Shown: positions 23,276-36,485 of the stretch, in pieces | Position numbering within the stretch: position 1 is the stretch's first letter | Layout of the letters: every line of letters starts with the position of its first letter | Origin: Anarhynchus alexandrinus | Taxonomy: Eukaryota; Chordata; Aves; Charadriiformes; Charadriidae | Length of the DNA: 64,000 nt | Assembly: GCA_008711295.1 (NCBI GenBank) | Contig: VUYV01000514.1 | Span: 186,001-250,000 of the forward strand | Direction: 5' to 3' | The notes under the pieces: generated by a model | Seen by the model: only the letters and a program-made list of their open reading frames with translations | Database searches by the model: none | Told to the model about the DNA's origin: nothing | Made by a program: the position numbers and the translations under genes

Positions 23276-26005
23276 TTTGATCAGAAGTTCCACAGTAGAC
23301 TCCAAAAAACCTTTCGTGTCTAAATGGCATGTACTTTCCACAGAAAGGCTGGGTATTGATGGACCAACATATTTTAACAAGAAATCACTTTGCTGAAAAA
23401 AATTCAATCTGACTGAAGATAACAGCTCTTAGATGTAATGAAAAATTATGTTCCTTACCACACTCAGTCCTCAGTGTTTTGGTGGCCCACTGTGCCAGAA
23501 TAGCGGGGTTAGTCTTTGTGTTCTGATCATTTTACCAATTTGGGTAATTATTTTCCCCCCATCTAAGTTTAATCTTACATTTCAATTGGATACAGGATTA
23601 TTCTTCATTTCATGACTTAAACTATAATGTACTGTTGTTTTGTACTGTTAAACAGCTGCTTAGCTCTGTGAAAATAAGAACCATGTGTTCCACCCCAGAG
23701 GTGGCTGGCATTTCAGTGGTAAATGAATTCATCCTTGCTTTTTAAACTGTTTTTGGATTCAAGTGTTATGTAGATATAAGATATTTATTGTTTCAGTTTT
23801 ATTAAGCCTTGCTCCCAGCTAAGAGGACTAGAGCCAGAATCTGGAGAAAGGACCACCCCTTATGATCAATAATAGGTCAACATAGGATTCAAAGAATTCC
23901 TCCATAGTAGGTAACTAAAAACATATTAGGCAAAAAAAGTATCTTCAGGGAGCTAAGCCTACAAGTTAAGGAAAAGTGTGACAAATTTCTGTCTCTGGAA
24001 AACATGGTATCATTAATCATGAAAAGATAACCTCAAGAACTTGTAACTTGCAAGGCACCCAGAGTCAAGGTGTAAAAGGCAGCAATAGTATTGATAGCAT
24101 TAGTCTTGTACTTCTTCAGCATGAAAACATTAATAATTTCACATGTAGTATTCCTCTGAAAAAAAAATTTTCCTCCTCTTGCAAAAGACCTCCATAGAAA
24201 TGTTTTGAATCTCCATAGGAAGTAGTCATCCTCAGGAATGGAGCTTGGAGCTTATAAATTCATTCTGTCAAAAGTGTTACAAATAGACTGCTTTCTGGTG
24301 TCCCAGTTGCATCTAGTTAAATTAGAGCCACTAATAAACCAAACACCTTCAAAATTACAGAAATTTTCACTTACTGCAGTGAAAATTCAATTAGATCTAT
24401 AGGCTGTGGCTAGACCTACTCACAATAAGTCAGTATCATTCAGAACCTGTGGGAGCATCTCCCTCCAGACCATCCTCCTGAGTTTCTGAAACCCAGAGAG
24501 GCAATAGAAATAGCATAATACAGTTGGGCCTTGCCATAATGCAGAGGTAAAACATAACAACAACACACGTTTGTATTTAAGAGCTGTGAAAGTCTGGTCA
24601 AAAGGTCTTGACTCTATAATGCAAAGTGCTAATAGCAGGTTTCAAGCATGTTTTGGCCCAAACACAAACAGAGCTCTCCTCAACAACCAGGATCATACCA
24701 AGAACTCTTCTGCAGATGCAGAAGTGCTGGGAAACTTCATCCTCTGCTGGACTGAGAGACTGTTCAAGGCAGTGAGTTCCATGGCAGAGAGACGCTTTGT
24801 GTGCCGGCACCTCTGGCTGGCTGCAAGGCCAGCAATGAGCATTCAGGCCTGCCAACTGCGACCGGTCATGGTAAAAAGGCAGAATATGGTTTGATGAAGG
24901 AACTGTGTATGAATCTAAGAGGAAGAAGAGAAACAGAGTAAAGAAACCGCCTGCTCTTTTTCCCCTAGACGTTTAGACAAAATAGGAATTTCTGCATTTT
25001 TTTAAAAAGTAGACATAAAAACAAGTGTATATATAGGACTCTTCTCACCAATTACTATTCCTAAAAGGTGGATATCTCTAAATCTTAAAATTCTACTTGA
25101 CTGGCTACACTACACATGAAGTAAAAAACTTTTTGTTTATAAAATACACCTAATGCAGTACATTAGCCAGTTCAGCTGAAAACTCACGCAAGGGTGATGA
25201 AAAACACCACCACTTTTCTTCCTCTTAGCAAAGTAAGCCATCATCATACCCATCATTTTCTGGAAGCCTCCAGTCATACACCAGTGAAATCCCACAGACT
25301 TACTGTACAGTAACTTATGCTCTTTTACTTCCATATGTATTTTAACTTCAAAGAATTATTGTTAAATTTAAGGTTATCTATCTTTTCAATCTGTCATTTC
25401 CTTGAACAAATTAGAAAGAAGCACCTGTATTTCTGGCAATTTCATGCTATATGAACCACTCATAGATCATTCATTCTGAAAGACCTTCTAACACATCCAG
25501 ATGTTAACTGAATCAAAGTTATATCCTATCTTGGTAATCCCCAAACTGTGTTTGGTAGCCCGCATATGGTTCATAAGGCCACAGTAAATCCTAAGCAGCT
25601 GACCTGCAAACTTTGTTAAAAAATATTTTTTATTTTCAATTGACAATAGAGTACACAAAAACTGCAAAGGACGGTTTACCCAAAGGTGTTCCAGCCCACC
25701 GACCTATTTGTTAAAAGACAGAAGGCCAAACTTGCAGTTTTGCAAGTTGATCTGTGTACATCTAGAAATGTGTGTCTATTAGTCACAGACATTTATAAGC
25801 TGTATGTATGTATAAGGGCTGATTCCATTTACAGTTGTGCAATGTCATTAACTCAAATGGATTTGTGTAGTTTTAACTGGGGTCAGAATCTGTCCTAGAT
25901 AATATTATTGAAATGTTTGGAAACATCTTCACATACTGTTTATTTTTATTTTACAGAGAACAATGTGGTTCTCTGTTCCAGTTTCAAATCAAAAGTAGTA
26001 GGGTG
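23276..26005. other. Unique non-coding stretch
   Basis: No gene or transposon is recognised. ORFs at 24,571-24,894 (plus, 107 codons) and 24,598-24,855 (minus, 85 codons) overlap on opposite strands and match nothing I know. Confidence 0.55.
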
Positions 26006-26066
26006 CAACTTTACTGACATCAATGGAATCGCAATTACTTACAGCAGGTCTGAATTTATCCCTGTA
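26006..26066. repeat. Ancient palindromic amniote repeat remnant
   Basis: The text 'tttactgacatcaatggaat' then 'cgcaattacttacagcaggt' and 'ctgaattta' follows an old repeat common in reptiles and birds whose consensus reads like ACTGAAGTCAATGGAGTTAC, then a GATTTACACCAGT-type block ending in an AATTTGGCCC-type motif. About 60 bp are followable. The short string 'gggccaaattctggc' near 44,519 may be another sliver of the same family. Confidence 0.4.
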
Positions 26067-29000
26067 CATCTATATTCATTCAGCCTCTCTCCCCTGGGGA
26101 GAGGAAGAGGGAACTAAAATGTGACAGATATTTGTCACATTGCCTAATGCACTACTGGAAGAAGATCAGATGCTATGCTGATGAATATGGTATAAATGAA
26201 CCTTTAAAGAAACTGAAATGTTCACCACCAAACATGAAGGGACATGCAGGGCCTCTTCAGACTACTTTGCCTTCTTCACTGAAGGACTGCCACCGCCAAA
26301 GCCACCATAAAGGGCATGGTGTTTGATAACCAGACACCTGCTCTATATTGTCCTCCGTGATCCACGCAAAGTCAGCAGCACAGCTTATCATGAACGGAGA
26401 TTTGTATTCCAGAGTGAGTAGTAATTAGTTCTTTTCACGGGTAGCGTCTTTTTTGAAAGAACTCAGTAGATGACTTGTTAATTTGCTCGTTATGAGGTGG
26501 ATGAAAATGTTCATCTCATCTGTGAATACCAATTATTCTTCATCTTAAATGAGGTAACGTCAGTAAGACAGAGACTCATCTTTATTTATACTTGCTTCTG
26601 TAGCAAGTTAGGCATATATGATGCAATATTTTCAAATGCATTTCTAAAGTGGGTGCTACTTTTTTCTACTTCTCCAAATCAGTGATTATTTCTCTGTTTA
26701 GGAAAATGCCAGGAAACAAATTGTGTAAGGAAGGGAAAGAAAATGAAACACAAAAGATTGGAGGTTCTTTCTGATCTAATGTCATTTATAATCAGGAAAG
26801 AGCTATTGTGAACTGTAGGCTACCTCAGTGCCTACTGCAGCTGGGAAAACTGGTTAAACTATTGATAACAGCTGAAGTAAATTATTTGTGCTGTTCCCTT
26901 CTATTCTGACATTATTCTCATTGTCTCATTATTTTTGCAAATAGATCTTGTCTCTGTAAAAACGAACAAAAGTATGGTACTGCCTCAGTGTGATCTCAGA
27001 GGATGTGAGGTGACCTTAAGCTTCCTGCTTAATCTCAGCATTTAACAGCACACAACGGAAAAAAAGGAGATCGGCCAGATTATGCTTATTATTTATAATT
27101 GTAGTCCAAAAATTTTGATTGTGGGAATTGAATCACACAGAATGAGATAGGCTGAAGCCAGCTCTTCACTTCTAAGCAGTATTAAATTTGAAAAGAAATT
27201 CCAATACGTATCTGAGAGGTATTTCATTTACATAATCTCATCACCACAACTAAAACATTTCTAAATATAACAACATTTTAATCTGACAGAAACAAAACCA
27301 AAAGCCATTTATTTTAATTTAATAGTTGTTCCTATGCAAGCATAAGCCCTACACCTCTGTCTGATAGGATTCACAGATATTTAAAGCATTTGATTTTATG
27401 ATAAACCCTTTGTCTTTACAATACCCCTTGTTTCCTGTCTTCTTCCACCCCAAAAATAAACAAACAAAAAACTTAAGGCTTATGAAATTTTCCATTAACG
27501 CATCTTCCCAGCATGGTGTTCCACATGGCCTACTGTTATTAATTGTCTCCATGTGAGTAGACACAATCAGAATAACACGGTAATCATAAGGTGGCTTTTA
27601 TTCTTGTGATCCATTGAAAATTTGCATCACTGTGTATATCACTGTTAGGTTACTGACTAACATGTCAAAAGAAAGAATGTAGCTGAGCAGGCAAAGGTCA
27701 GCTTCTTCTGTGATTATGCAGAACACCCCAATGATTCTACAGCATTTATCAAACAAATAGATTTTCTCTAATATTTCATCAATCTTCTGCTTAATTTTAA
27801 AACCAGAGGTTTTGTTAAAAAAAAAACAAACAACAAACAGTGGCTCATAATGCCTTATAGGAGGGGAATAATTACCCAACTACATTTGACAAAGATTTCT
27901 GTATGAATTTAAGTAAATCAAATGCAGTTACACAGCTCAGTTGCGTTCAGTGCATCCCAGCTTTTGCTGTTAGTGGTCATGCAGATGTAAATGGACGTAA
28001 GTACGAAGACAGTAACACCACATTCCCTTAATTGCCTTCCAGTGGCAGAAGTTCAATACTCATTTAAAGAGATGATTATTATTGACCAAGACACCAATCT
28101 CACTTTAATACCCAGGCCTCCCGTGAAAATCTTCCTGTCCAAAATTGATCTGTCCAGATAATGCTTATGAACTCTAGCAAGACCACACTGTAATTAAAAA
28201 TGCAGAAAACTAATTAAGTTCAAATGAAAGGTCTGAAATATTTGAGAGAAGTAGAGATTCAGTATTCTGTTCAACTGACTGATCTGCAAGTTCTTCTCCC
28301 TTCCCTCAATATTGTTTGTGTTAGCTCTGTCAAATAAGTTTTAAAAGATAACAAGCTAGACCAAAAATTATCACTCAGCATTACGAGGCAGACAAGAGGA
28401 CAAATTAGGAATTATTTATACAGGCTGTTTCAACTCTCGGTGAATATGTGTCCAGCAATATTTAACCTCAGATCTAAAGTAAAAATGAAGGCATTGAAAT
28501 CTAAGAAACTGGTGATCTGCCTCATGCTAGAACATCAGTTTGCCAGTATTCCTGGGTGTGAACAGGATCTTTAGACCGGAAAATGACCATGTCTTTATTC
28601 GGGTGTCAAATTGTAGGTTGACTTTAATCTTCATTGATGTCCTATCTTGGGAAGGCACTCACCAGAGACATGAATGTAATAAATAAAAGGAAGGATATCA
28701 ACAGGGAGATCACAGACTGTATAAAGCCGTTTGTGGTTATCCCAAGTTAGTAAGTGAATTTAAGAGAGGAATTGTCTTTTCCTGAATTATATAGCTGGTA
28801 GCTTTCTTGGAAACTAGAATTTGGTTTAGGTGGAGACTTCTTTTGCTTTGCATAGCAGGTCTGTCTTGTTTCTTCGTATTAGTCAATTTGCTCTTTGGAA
28901 GGATCTAATGTTTTACAGTTGTGTCTTTGAAATGTGTTTTGAATAAAGCTCCAGCCAAGAATGTTGTGTATGTCATTTGTGGGGAAAAGCTAAAGACTGC

Positions 29001-32000
29001 AGGAGCCTGCCATGGTTATGTAACTTGCTTATTTTTATATCTGTTAACTACTGCTTTTGTTAATAAAGTTTATAACAAAAAGTTTTATAGATTTATAAAA
29101 AACTAATAATTTTAAAAACAGTCACATATTCTGGCATTTTATATGAAGGTTCAATTGTACAAATTTTGCAAATAAAAAACAAAATCCCGGATGATTAACA
29201 AAATATGTGTTTATTTAAACATACAAATAAATACATTTTAAGGGGTTTTTACTTAGAAAAATCTGAATTCAATATTTGTCTTGCAAGACTTAGAAATCTG
29301 AGCCATGCCTTTGGAACTCTTAATGCACAGCAAAACAAAGAGAATGGAGTTTCCAAAACTGGAAGGCATATAGGATGACACTTAGACAATAGGGATATTT
29401 CCCAGAAGAAACATGAAAAGGTATAAACTGAGCTAAGACAGACTGTACCCTTTTTGCTCCATGGCATTAATCTCGTAGTGTAATCTGTGAAAGTCTAAAT
29501 ATAGATCAGAAATGATAAATCTAGTCAATATGTCCCACAGAGCATTTGAACTGACAAAGTAATGTGACTGTATTAAGAAAATGTAAAGCTTCATCCACTC
29601 AACATGAAGCAAACATTTATGTTAACACTAACTCTACAAATCTAAATAAAATCAAGGAACTTGCAGATACCAATTAACTCATTTTCATTCTTAAAATGTG
29701 AGAACCATGACTCAAAATACTGTCTTTGGAACATGTTTCTTTATCTCAGCACATTACGACACGTAGAGCTGCTCCACACCTACTCTGAAAAGGAATATGC
29801 ACAGCCATGATATAAAAAAAATGCATGCTAAAATAAGAACAAAAGCAAAACCAGAGTGCCTAAAAGCCAATGTTGTCATTATCACAAGCCCACAAGGTTT
29901 TCAGTATGTCACTACTTAAATCAGAGGCAACCAGGCTTGGTTTATTGGCAGGACACTATGCTGAAATCTAAATAACAATATCTAATTTAGAGAAAATTGA
30001 GTACCTCTCAGTTGCCGTAATTTTGCATTTCTAGACATGACTAACTTGTCCCAGTGTGTAATATTCAGCATGACACAAAAGCCAGCCTGTTTGCATCAGG
30101 GCTGGAGCACTATATAGTCAAGAATGTATCATCTTCTAACTTACGAATCCCGGTTATGTTGTGGAGCATTATGGACTTTTTTGAAAACGGTTGGGTTTTG
30201 AATAGCCATATAGGTACACTCAAACCATCCTGAATTCATAAATAATGTATTAATTTCTTGAAGCACTTTAAATTTGAAACCATAATTCAGCTTTCATTGT
30301 TAAATGATAAATGTCTGGATTTCTACGAAATAGTTAAAAACTGATGACAAATTTAGACAAGAAGTTACAGATTTTATTCAGATTTGCAGTAGCTGTGTGG
30401 AATTTTTTTCTAATATAACTTTAGACAGAACAAAAAAACCCAAACCTTTAAAAAAGTTTCTGTAAATAGCAAACATATGATTTGCCTGACTCATTTCTAT
30501 TTTAAGCACTAAAGTATATATTACCCATTTCAAACAAAAGCAGACTACTCTAGAAACTGGGTTTCACAGACATCTTCAACCTTCCAAAGACTGATCTCAA
30601 GTAACCTCAATGTATTCACAGTAGAAAAACAAAATAAAACACCACCACGAGCAAAGTCCCAAATTACTTCAATAACATTAAAATTATCACACAGTTAATA
30701 ATAGGGAATTATTTATTAAGTATGACAAATCATTCTTTATTGCGGTAACCTCAAGTAAAACCCATCTAAATGCCTCCACTTTTTCTCAGTGTCCAGATAA
30801 GAGTTTGGATTCAGACTCTGTGGGAAGGAAGAGAAGCAGGTTTGTCCCAGTGCCAATAAGCTGAGAATGAATCTTAGACAGGCGATTCCATGGACTATTT
30901 CTTTTTTCTTTATCTGTATTACTTTTCCATTTTCCTTTCTACTTTGCAAGGGGTGCCAGTCTTCATATCCTATTAATTACCGCCTCCCCGGATCCCTTTC
31001 ACCTCCACCCTGTACTGTTAATTCTGTTCTCCCAGAATTTGACTTTCTTCAATTCCTTCACCAAAACCCATTTCAGTTGAAATATCAGAAGATCCCTCCC
31101 AATTATAATGTTTTATTTACCAAGAAGTGTCAACACATTCACATTATTAGAATGAGTCATCATATGATCAGATTGTCGACAACCCCTCTAAAGTTTTCCC
31201 CATAGCCCATCTGTCTAATCCCTTGTCCCTTCTGATATCTGTTTAATAGCAGGTTGCAAAATCTTCTGGTCAGGTATCTTGTCCTTTTATCCATTTCTGT
31301 ACAGAATTAAGCTCACTCGTCAACAATATTCACTGGATAATGAGGCCTCCCAAGCTTATTTCTCCAGTCATTGTACTGGAATGCAGTACAAGCTTCTTAA
31401 CACAGAGCTTGAATAATAATCAATGTATATCTTCATGTAAACAACACAATCAATACATAATTCTACAGCTTTGAGGATTTGGATGAACTCTTAGCTTCCT
31501 GTGTAAAATCTCTTGATAACTTCATTACAGTTTCAAGTATTATAAATTGCATGAACTGCCCTAGTGACTCACTTCAAGGTATGATAGAGGATGCTGTTCT
31601 GTAAGTAGCTTGCAAAAGAAGGATCTACTCTGATAAGCTTGTAATATATCTTGTATTTAACATGGAAAGGAAAGATAAAGTGAAGCTGTATTAGAGGCCA
31701 GTGGCTTCAATTATAAAATGTACCTTGAATTAGGGGGATGTCTTGTTTATTGCCTTAAAAATAATAAGTAATGGTAGTATATAGAGAATGCACCCAGCCA
31801 ACATCAGCACAGAGAATAGGAGGGGCTAGATATGAGTGAACATGAGTGGATGTTTTTGAAATCTTAAAGGAGATATTTCCAAAATGCACAGTCTATGACC
31901 TACCTAGACAAATCCTTTCTGTCTGCCTTCCTTCAAATAATTCATACCTAATACTCACCTATGTGTGACTAATTGAAATGGTGAATTCCTTAGAAGACAG

Positions 32001-35000
32001 ACCATGCTAAATAAATGGTAAATAATAATTATACACACACATAGAAACAGAATAAACCTTCACTGGAGAGAATTAGATGTTTGAGGCTGCCGCTAGCGCA
32101 GCCACAGGGTAACATTTCCAGCAATAGACAATATTTATCATGTTTTCAATCACAAAAATGATATTCATGTAATATCATCAAGCTTATCTTATTCAAGCTA
32201 AACCAGTTATCCACAGTATATGGGTTCATCCTGGCTCCTAGGCCTAATTATCGCATCATATATGTAAATCATGCCTGACTTAATACTGCAGCTGTACATC
32301 AAAAAGGAAAAATACACAGTAACGTGTTCCCTTGGGATAATATTTATGAACTGGAGTTCTGCCTAATTAACCTGATGTCTGAAAGGTTAAAAGGGGGGTG
32401 GTGTGATTATTCTCACTATAACTTTAAGGGTGTTTATTCATGGTGTACTGAAATAGCTATTGTGTATAGGTGTCATTGCCCTCTACTGGACCAAATCAAA
32501 ACAGCTCAGTTGTTTATCTCATGGGGTTGATAGAATTATTTGTAGAAATTTTCCTCAATTTAAAAAAAATTGTCAAGTTCACGTTACTAGACAAACATAT
32601 GAATTTTATTCTTGCAACAAATCCTAATGGCTCAAGTGGAGTTACAGAAGCACAAAACCCAGAAAAGAATACAGCTGGAAAAGCCTAAATGACCCTACAA
32701 TTCAATCTCCATGACTATTCTTGATGTATATAGTAGCACCTATTCCTTTTTTTGCTCTCACTTGGCTTATACACAAGCTGCGCTCTTCTGCAACCAGCAT
32801 TCCAGTTTGGTGTTATGTTTCATCATCCACCACTCTCAGTCATCATTGTTTCAATCTTCAAGCCACTGAATCCTTGCACCTTGTGCATAGATGCTCTGCA
32901 GATTGCCCTGCTATTTCCATTCTTGTCTCTCCAGTAGCATTTCTGAGTTCTGTTCTTCAGACTCCATCTACATGACTAGATCAATAACAGTTGTTGTTTC
33001 GGTTTTAATTTGCCTTTGGACTTTTGCCCTGTGGACTTTTGAGACAAGTTTAAAGCCCTTTTTACTATGTTAACGAGTTTGTGCCCCAAAATGACCTCCT
33101 TCTCTGAGGGACACCACCTATCTTCCGTTCCTTTGACATGAAACACTTTACAAAAGAAGGAAGCTGAAAACTTTACAGGCAATATCTTCAGTTACAATCA
33201 CATCCCATAGGTTTAAAACCAGTAAGTTTTGGGCAGAAGATAAGAAAAACTCTTTCTCATCTCTTACTCTGGTTTGTTAAAGGAAACATGAGGTTTATTT
33301 AATTTGCATAACCTTTCATTTGGCCAGGTCATAACAATTATAAAATTTATTAAAAAAAAAAAAAAAAAACCAGAATTTGGGTCAGCGTGGAACAGGTATA
33401 GCCACTTCTCTTCTCTAACCATCACTTTTCCTTAGAATTTCAAAAAAAGAGAAATCATGTAGGATGTGAGTCTTTTCTTCAGAACCCTTTAAGGTTACAA
33501 GAGTACTTTAGAGCTCACATATGCAAGCAGTCAGGTAATAACCTAAATACCAGTAGATAGCACTCATAATTCCTAATTTCTGACTGTTCTTTATATAAGT
33601 GTCTATTTGTGTCCTGCAGAAGCATAGCCCTGTTCCGGATCTTTTCTCCTTTTTCCTAATAAGGAAAGTTTACAGACAAATGTCAAAGGCAATCTTGTGT
33701 ATACTGGTCTGAAGACTTGTTAGAATTCTGTGGAAATATGTGTATGTTTTTACACTGAACTGGAAAACCTCTTTGTTTCCTGCATCTAACCTTGATTTCC
33801 AGCTTCTGATAGACCTCTTCAAAACTGACTCAACTATTTAGTCATACCATTACAATGAATTTAAAGGAGGAATTGTACCTGTATCACTTCCACTATTTTA
33901 ACATTTATTTGCTGAGTATGATTAAAAGGAATCTTCATCTTCTCGGAAAGTGTAGGGGTAGCAATGAGAAAATCCTCACTACTTTTCACCCACTTCAACT
34001 CTTTTAGAAACTCTTGGAATTAATTCAGATATGGCACTACCTACTTAGCAGCTCTCCTCAAGGAATGACTTCATAATCAAAATTTTAATATGAAATATTT
34101 AAAAAAAATCAAGCCTCATTTTTAAGGAGGAAACACCAGAATTTCTCTGTCTTGTTTCTTCTAATAGGAATCATACTGTCAATCATCACTTTGAAAAGCA
34201 GGGGCGTATGATTTACACAGTAAAGCTCATCCAGAATTAACACAGTTTCCAAAAAAGACAGAGTTCCAGACTTTGGCTCTGATCTAAGTTTCCTCAAAAT
34301 TCAGAAATGTTGAGATCCAGAGGTTTGATTCCTGTTTATCTCTAATTGAAAACAGAATGAATATTTCCCAATATTTCCATTGGGCAAATACACTTTATCA
34401 TGAACATCAAAAAGAATCTCAAAATCAGGAAGATGACACACAATAACACAAAATTAAACTGAAATGGATTAAAAGTTCACTTTGGATAAACATTCAAAGT
34501 TCATGAAAATTATCCAATTTATTCAGATCAGCAAAACAGGAACTGATGTCTTGTGAGCTCAGGCTTTCTGCTTGTTTCTGCCTAATCCAGGCTTAGTATG
34601 AGAAAGAAAAAAATCATAGCAAAGATAAAGAAATCTAGAAGAAACCTAGCAACATTATTACTAAATTAGAGCTATTCTGTCTATCCATATGATGAGATTT
34701 ATAAAGTTAGTATTATTAAGCAATTACTTTTTCACTTATGGTTAAGAAGTCAGAAAGTAACGTAATGAAGTAGTACAAGCTACATGGAAAAGTCTGGTAA
34801 GCAAGGGATTTTGGAGCTGCCATAAAGATCCTCAGCTTCCCCTTTCTTTCAAGAGATTGACCTCAAGATCACGCCCTTTTTTATGTTACAGTGGATCAGC
34901 AACTTTTCATCATCAATTTATCAATGTTTATTTGTATCACATCCTTTCTGCAGTCCCATCAATGCTATGAGTCTAATTCAATTATATGGTCATCTTCTGC

Positions 35001-35610
35001 ATTCAGTGGACAGGTCACATATTAGATGGCAGCCATAAATTATTTCCAAGGAGGAAACTTTAAAATTTTTTACAAACATCAAGACAAAAAGGTGAATCAA
35101 GATCTCATACATACAAACAAGACACAAGTCTACGCTTCCCTACATTTTGTGGACTCTCTAAGAAATTGTCCTGTTTGTTACTTTCTTCTCAGGTCATATA
35201 CATCCCAGTGTTTATCACATAGAGATCTCGGATGGAAATACAAAGACTGGTGCGAATGAAGTATGAATGGAAATATCTGTGTGGGAAAGCACCAGAAGAA
35301 ACCATACTGAATGGTGTATATTGGTATCTAAGGCTGTGACTGACATCAGTCAGACTGATAAACCTGGAGGAAAGCTGCATTTCCGTGAAGACCTGAAGGC
35401 CTGTACTCCAGTGAGGCCACAGCACAAACAAGTTACCAACAGGAGACCTGCACAATGATAACAAGATGGAGGATGCAAGGTTACAGGCCTTCATCTGTGC
35501 CATTCCTCTTCCTGCTGTCCTAAGAAGCCACGCAGCCATAAAGGTACCCAAAACTAGGGAACAAAAACTATAGCAATTTTGAGTAAGACATGGGCAAACT
35601 GAAGTGACTT
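26067..35610. other. Long unique AT-rich stretch, no gene recognised
   Basis: No transposon or gene is identified across roughly 9.5 kb. A 9-bp perfect hairpin (AATGTGACA / TGTCACATT, 26118-26141) is present. The part at about 28,900-29,200 has three AATAAA motifs and a 3'-UTR-like look (listed under findings). An 18-base A run lies at 33,352-33,369. Short ORFs are scattered over all frames. Confidence 0.5.
33352..33369. repeat. Poly(A) tract, 18 bases
   Basis: An uninterrupted A run. No adjacent retrotransposed sequence or target duplication is visible. Confidence 0.9.
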
Positions 35611-35612
35611 CG

Positions 35613-35755
35613 ATGAAGGGCCACCAAGATGCTCAGGGTAGGAGCACTTGCCCTGTGAGGAGAGACTGAGGGAGCTGAGCTGCTTCATCCTGGAGAAGGG
35701 ATGGCTTTGGGATGGGACCAAAAGCAGCCTCTGCTGCCTATGGGAACTTCAAGAA
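35613..35755 (+). mobile_element. CR1 LINE internal fragment, sense
   Basis: The sequence 'ggccaccaagatgctcaggg', 'ggagagactgagggagctga' and 'catcctggagaagggatggc' follows the CR1 ORF2 region that in the neighbouring copy encodes [24 protein letters not shown]. Here it is in plus orientation, only about 140 bp long and more diverged. It lies about 70 bp from the start of a larger CR1 copy in the opposite orientation. They differ in age and orientation, so they are independent insertions. Confidence 0.8.
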
Positions 35756-35826
35756 AAATGACTAGCACTAATAGAAAACTGACCTTAACTTGTGGACACT
35801 AAGCACATGAATTAACCCAAAGGTGA

Positions 35827-36485
35827 ATCATAGAATCATAGAATGGTTTAGGTTGGAAAGGACCTTGAAGATCATTGAGTTCCAACCCCCCTGCCATAGG
35901 CAGGTACACCTCCCACTAGACCAGGCTGCCCAAGGCCACGTCCAGCCTGGACTTGAACACCTCCAGGGTTGGGGCCTCAACAACCTCTCTGGGCAACCTG
36001 TTCCAGTGCCTCACCACCCTCAAAGTGAAAAACTTCTTCCTAATGTTCAATCTAAACCTGCCCTCTTCCAGTTTGAAGCCATTTCCCCTTGTCCTATCAC
36101 TACATGCCCTAGTAAAAAGTCCTTCCCCAGCTCTCCTGTAGGCCCCCTTTAGGTACTGGAAGGCTGCAATAAGATCTCCCCAGAGCCTTCTCTTCTCCAG
36201 GCTGAACAGCCCCAACTCTTTCAGCCTCTCCTCATAGGAGAGGTGCTCCAGCCCTCGGATCATCCTCGTGGCTCTCCTCTGGACACGCTCCAGCAGGTCC
36301 ATGTCCTTCTTATGTTGGGGACTCCAGAGCTGGACGCTGTATTCCAGGTTCAGGTCTTACCAGAGCAGAGTAGAGGGGCAGAATCCCCCCCTCGCCCTGC
36401 TGGCCACACTTCTTTTGATGCAGCCCAGGATGCAGTTGGCCTTCTGGGCTGCAATCGCACATTGCTGGCTCATGTTGAGCTTAAG
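35827..36485 (-). mobile_element. CR1 LINE copy, 5'-truncated, antisense
   Basis: This is the best-preserved transposon of the window. On the minus strand it ends at 35827 in the CR1 3' terminus with repeated octamers (ATTCTATG ATTCTATG), preceded by the conserved 3' UTR ('aaggtcctttccaacctaaa'). Further 5' it carries the last part of ORF2. At 36,300-36,480 it continues into upstream ORF2 sequence, including blocks that read as antisense of 'CAGCTCTGGAGTCCCCAACA' and 'GCATCCTGGGCTGCATCAAA'. Similarity ends near 36485, leaving about 660 bp of an element about 4.5 kb long. The reverse-transcriptase catalytic region is absent, so the copy is dead on arrival, as is normal for CR1. Confidence 0.96.
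35916..36302 (-). pseudogene. CR1 ORF2 C-terminal remnant (129 codons open)
   Basis: The open frame encodes the C-terminal tail of the CR1 ORF2 polyprotein: [20 protein letters not shown] at the start, a [20 protein letters not shown] block, [20 protein letters not shown], a [20 protein letters not shown] block and [13 protein letters not shown] at the end, where the family's ORF2 also ends. The ATG at 36302 is internal to the original ORF and not a genuine start. This stretch lies downstream of the endonuclease and reverse-transcriptase domains. The intact frame over about 390 bp suggests a relatively young or slowly diverging copy, not a functional gene. Confidence 0.93.
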
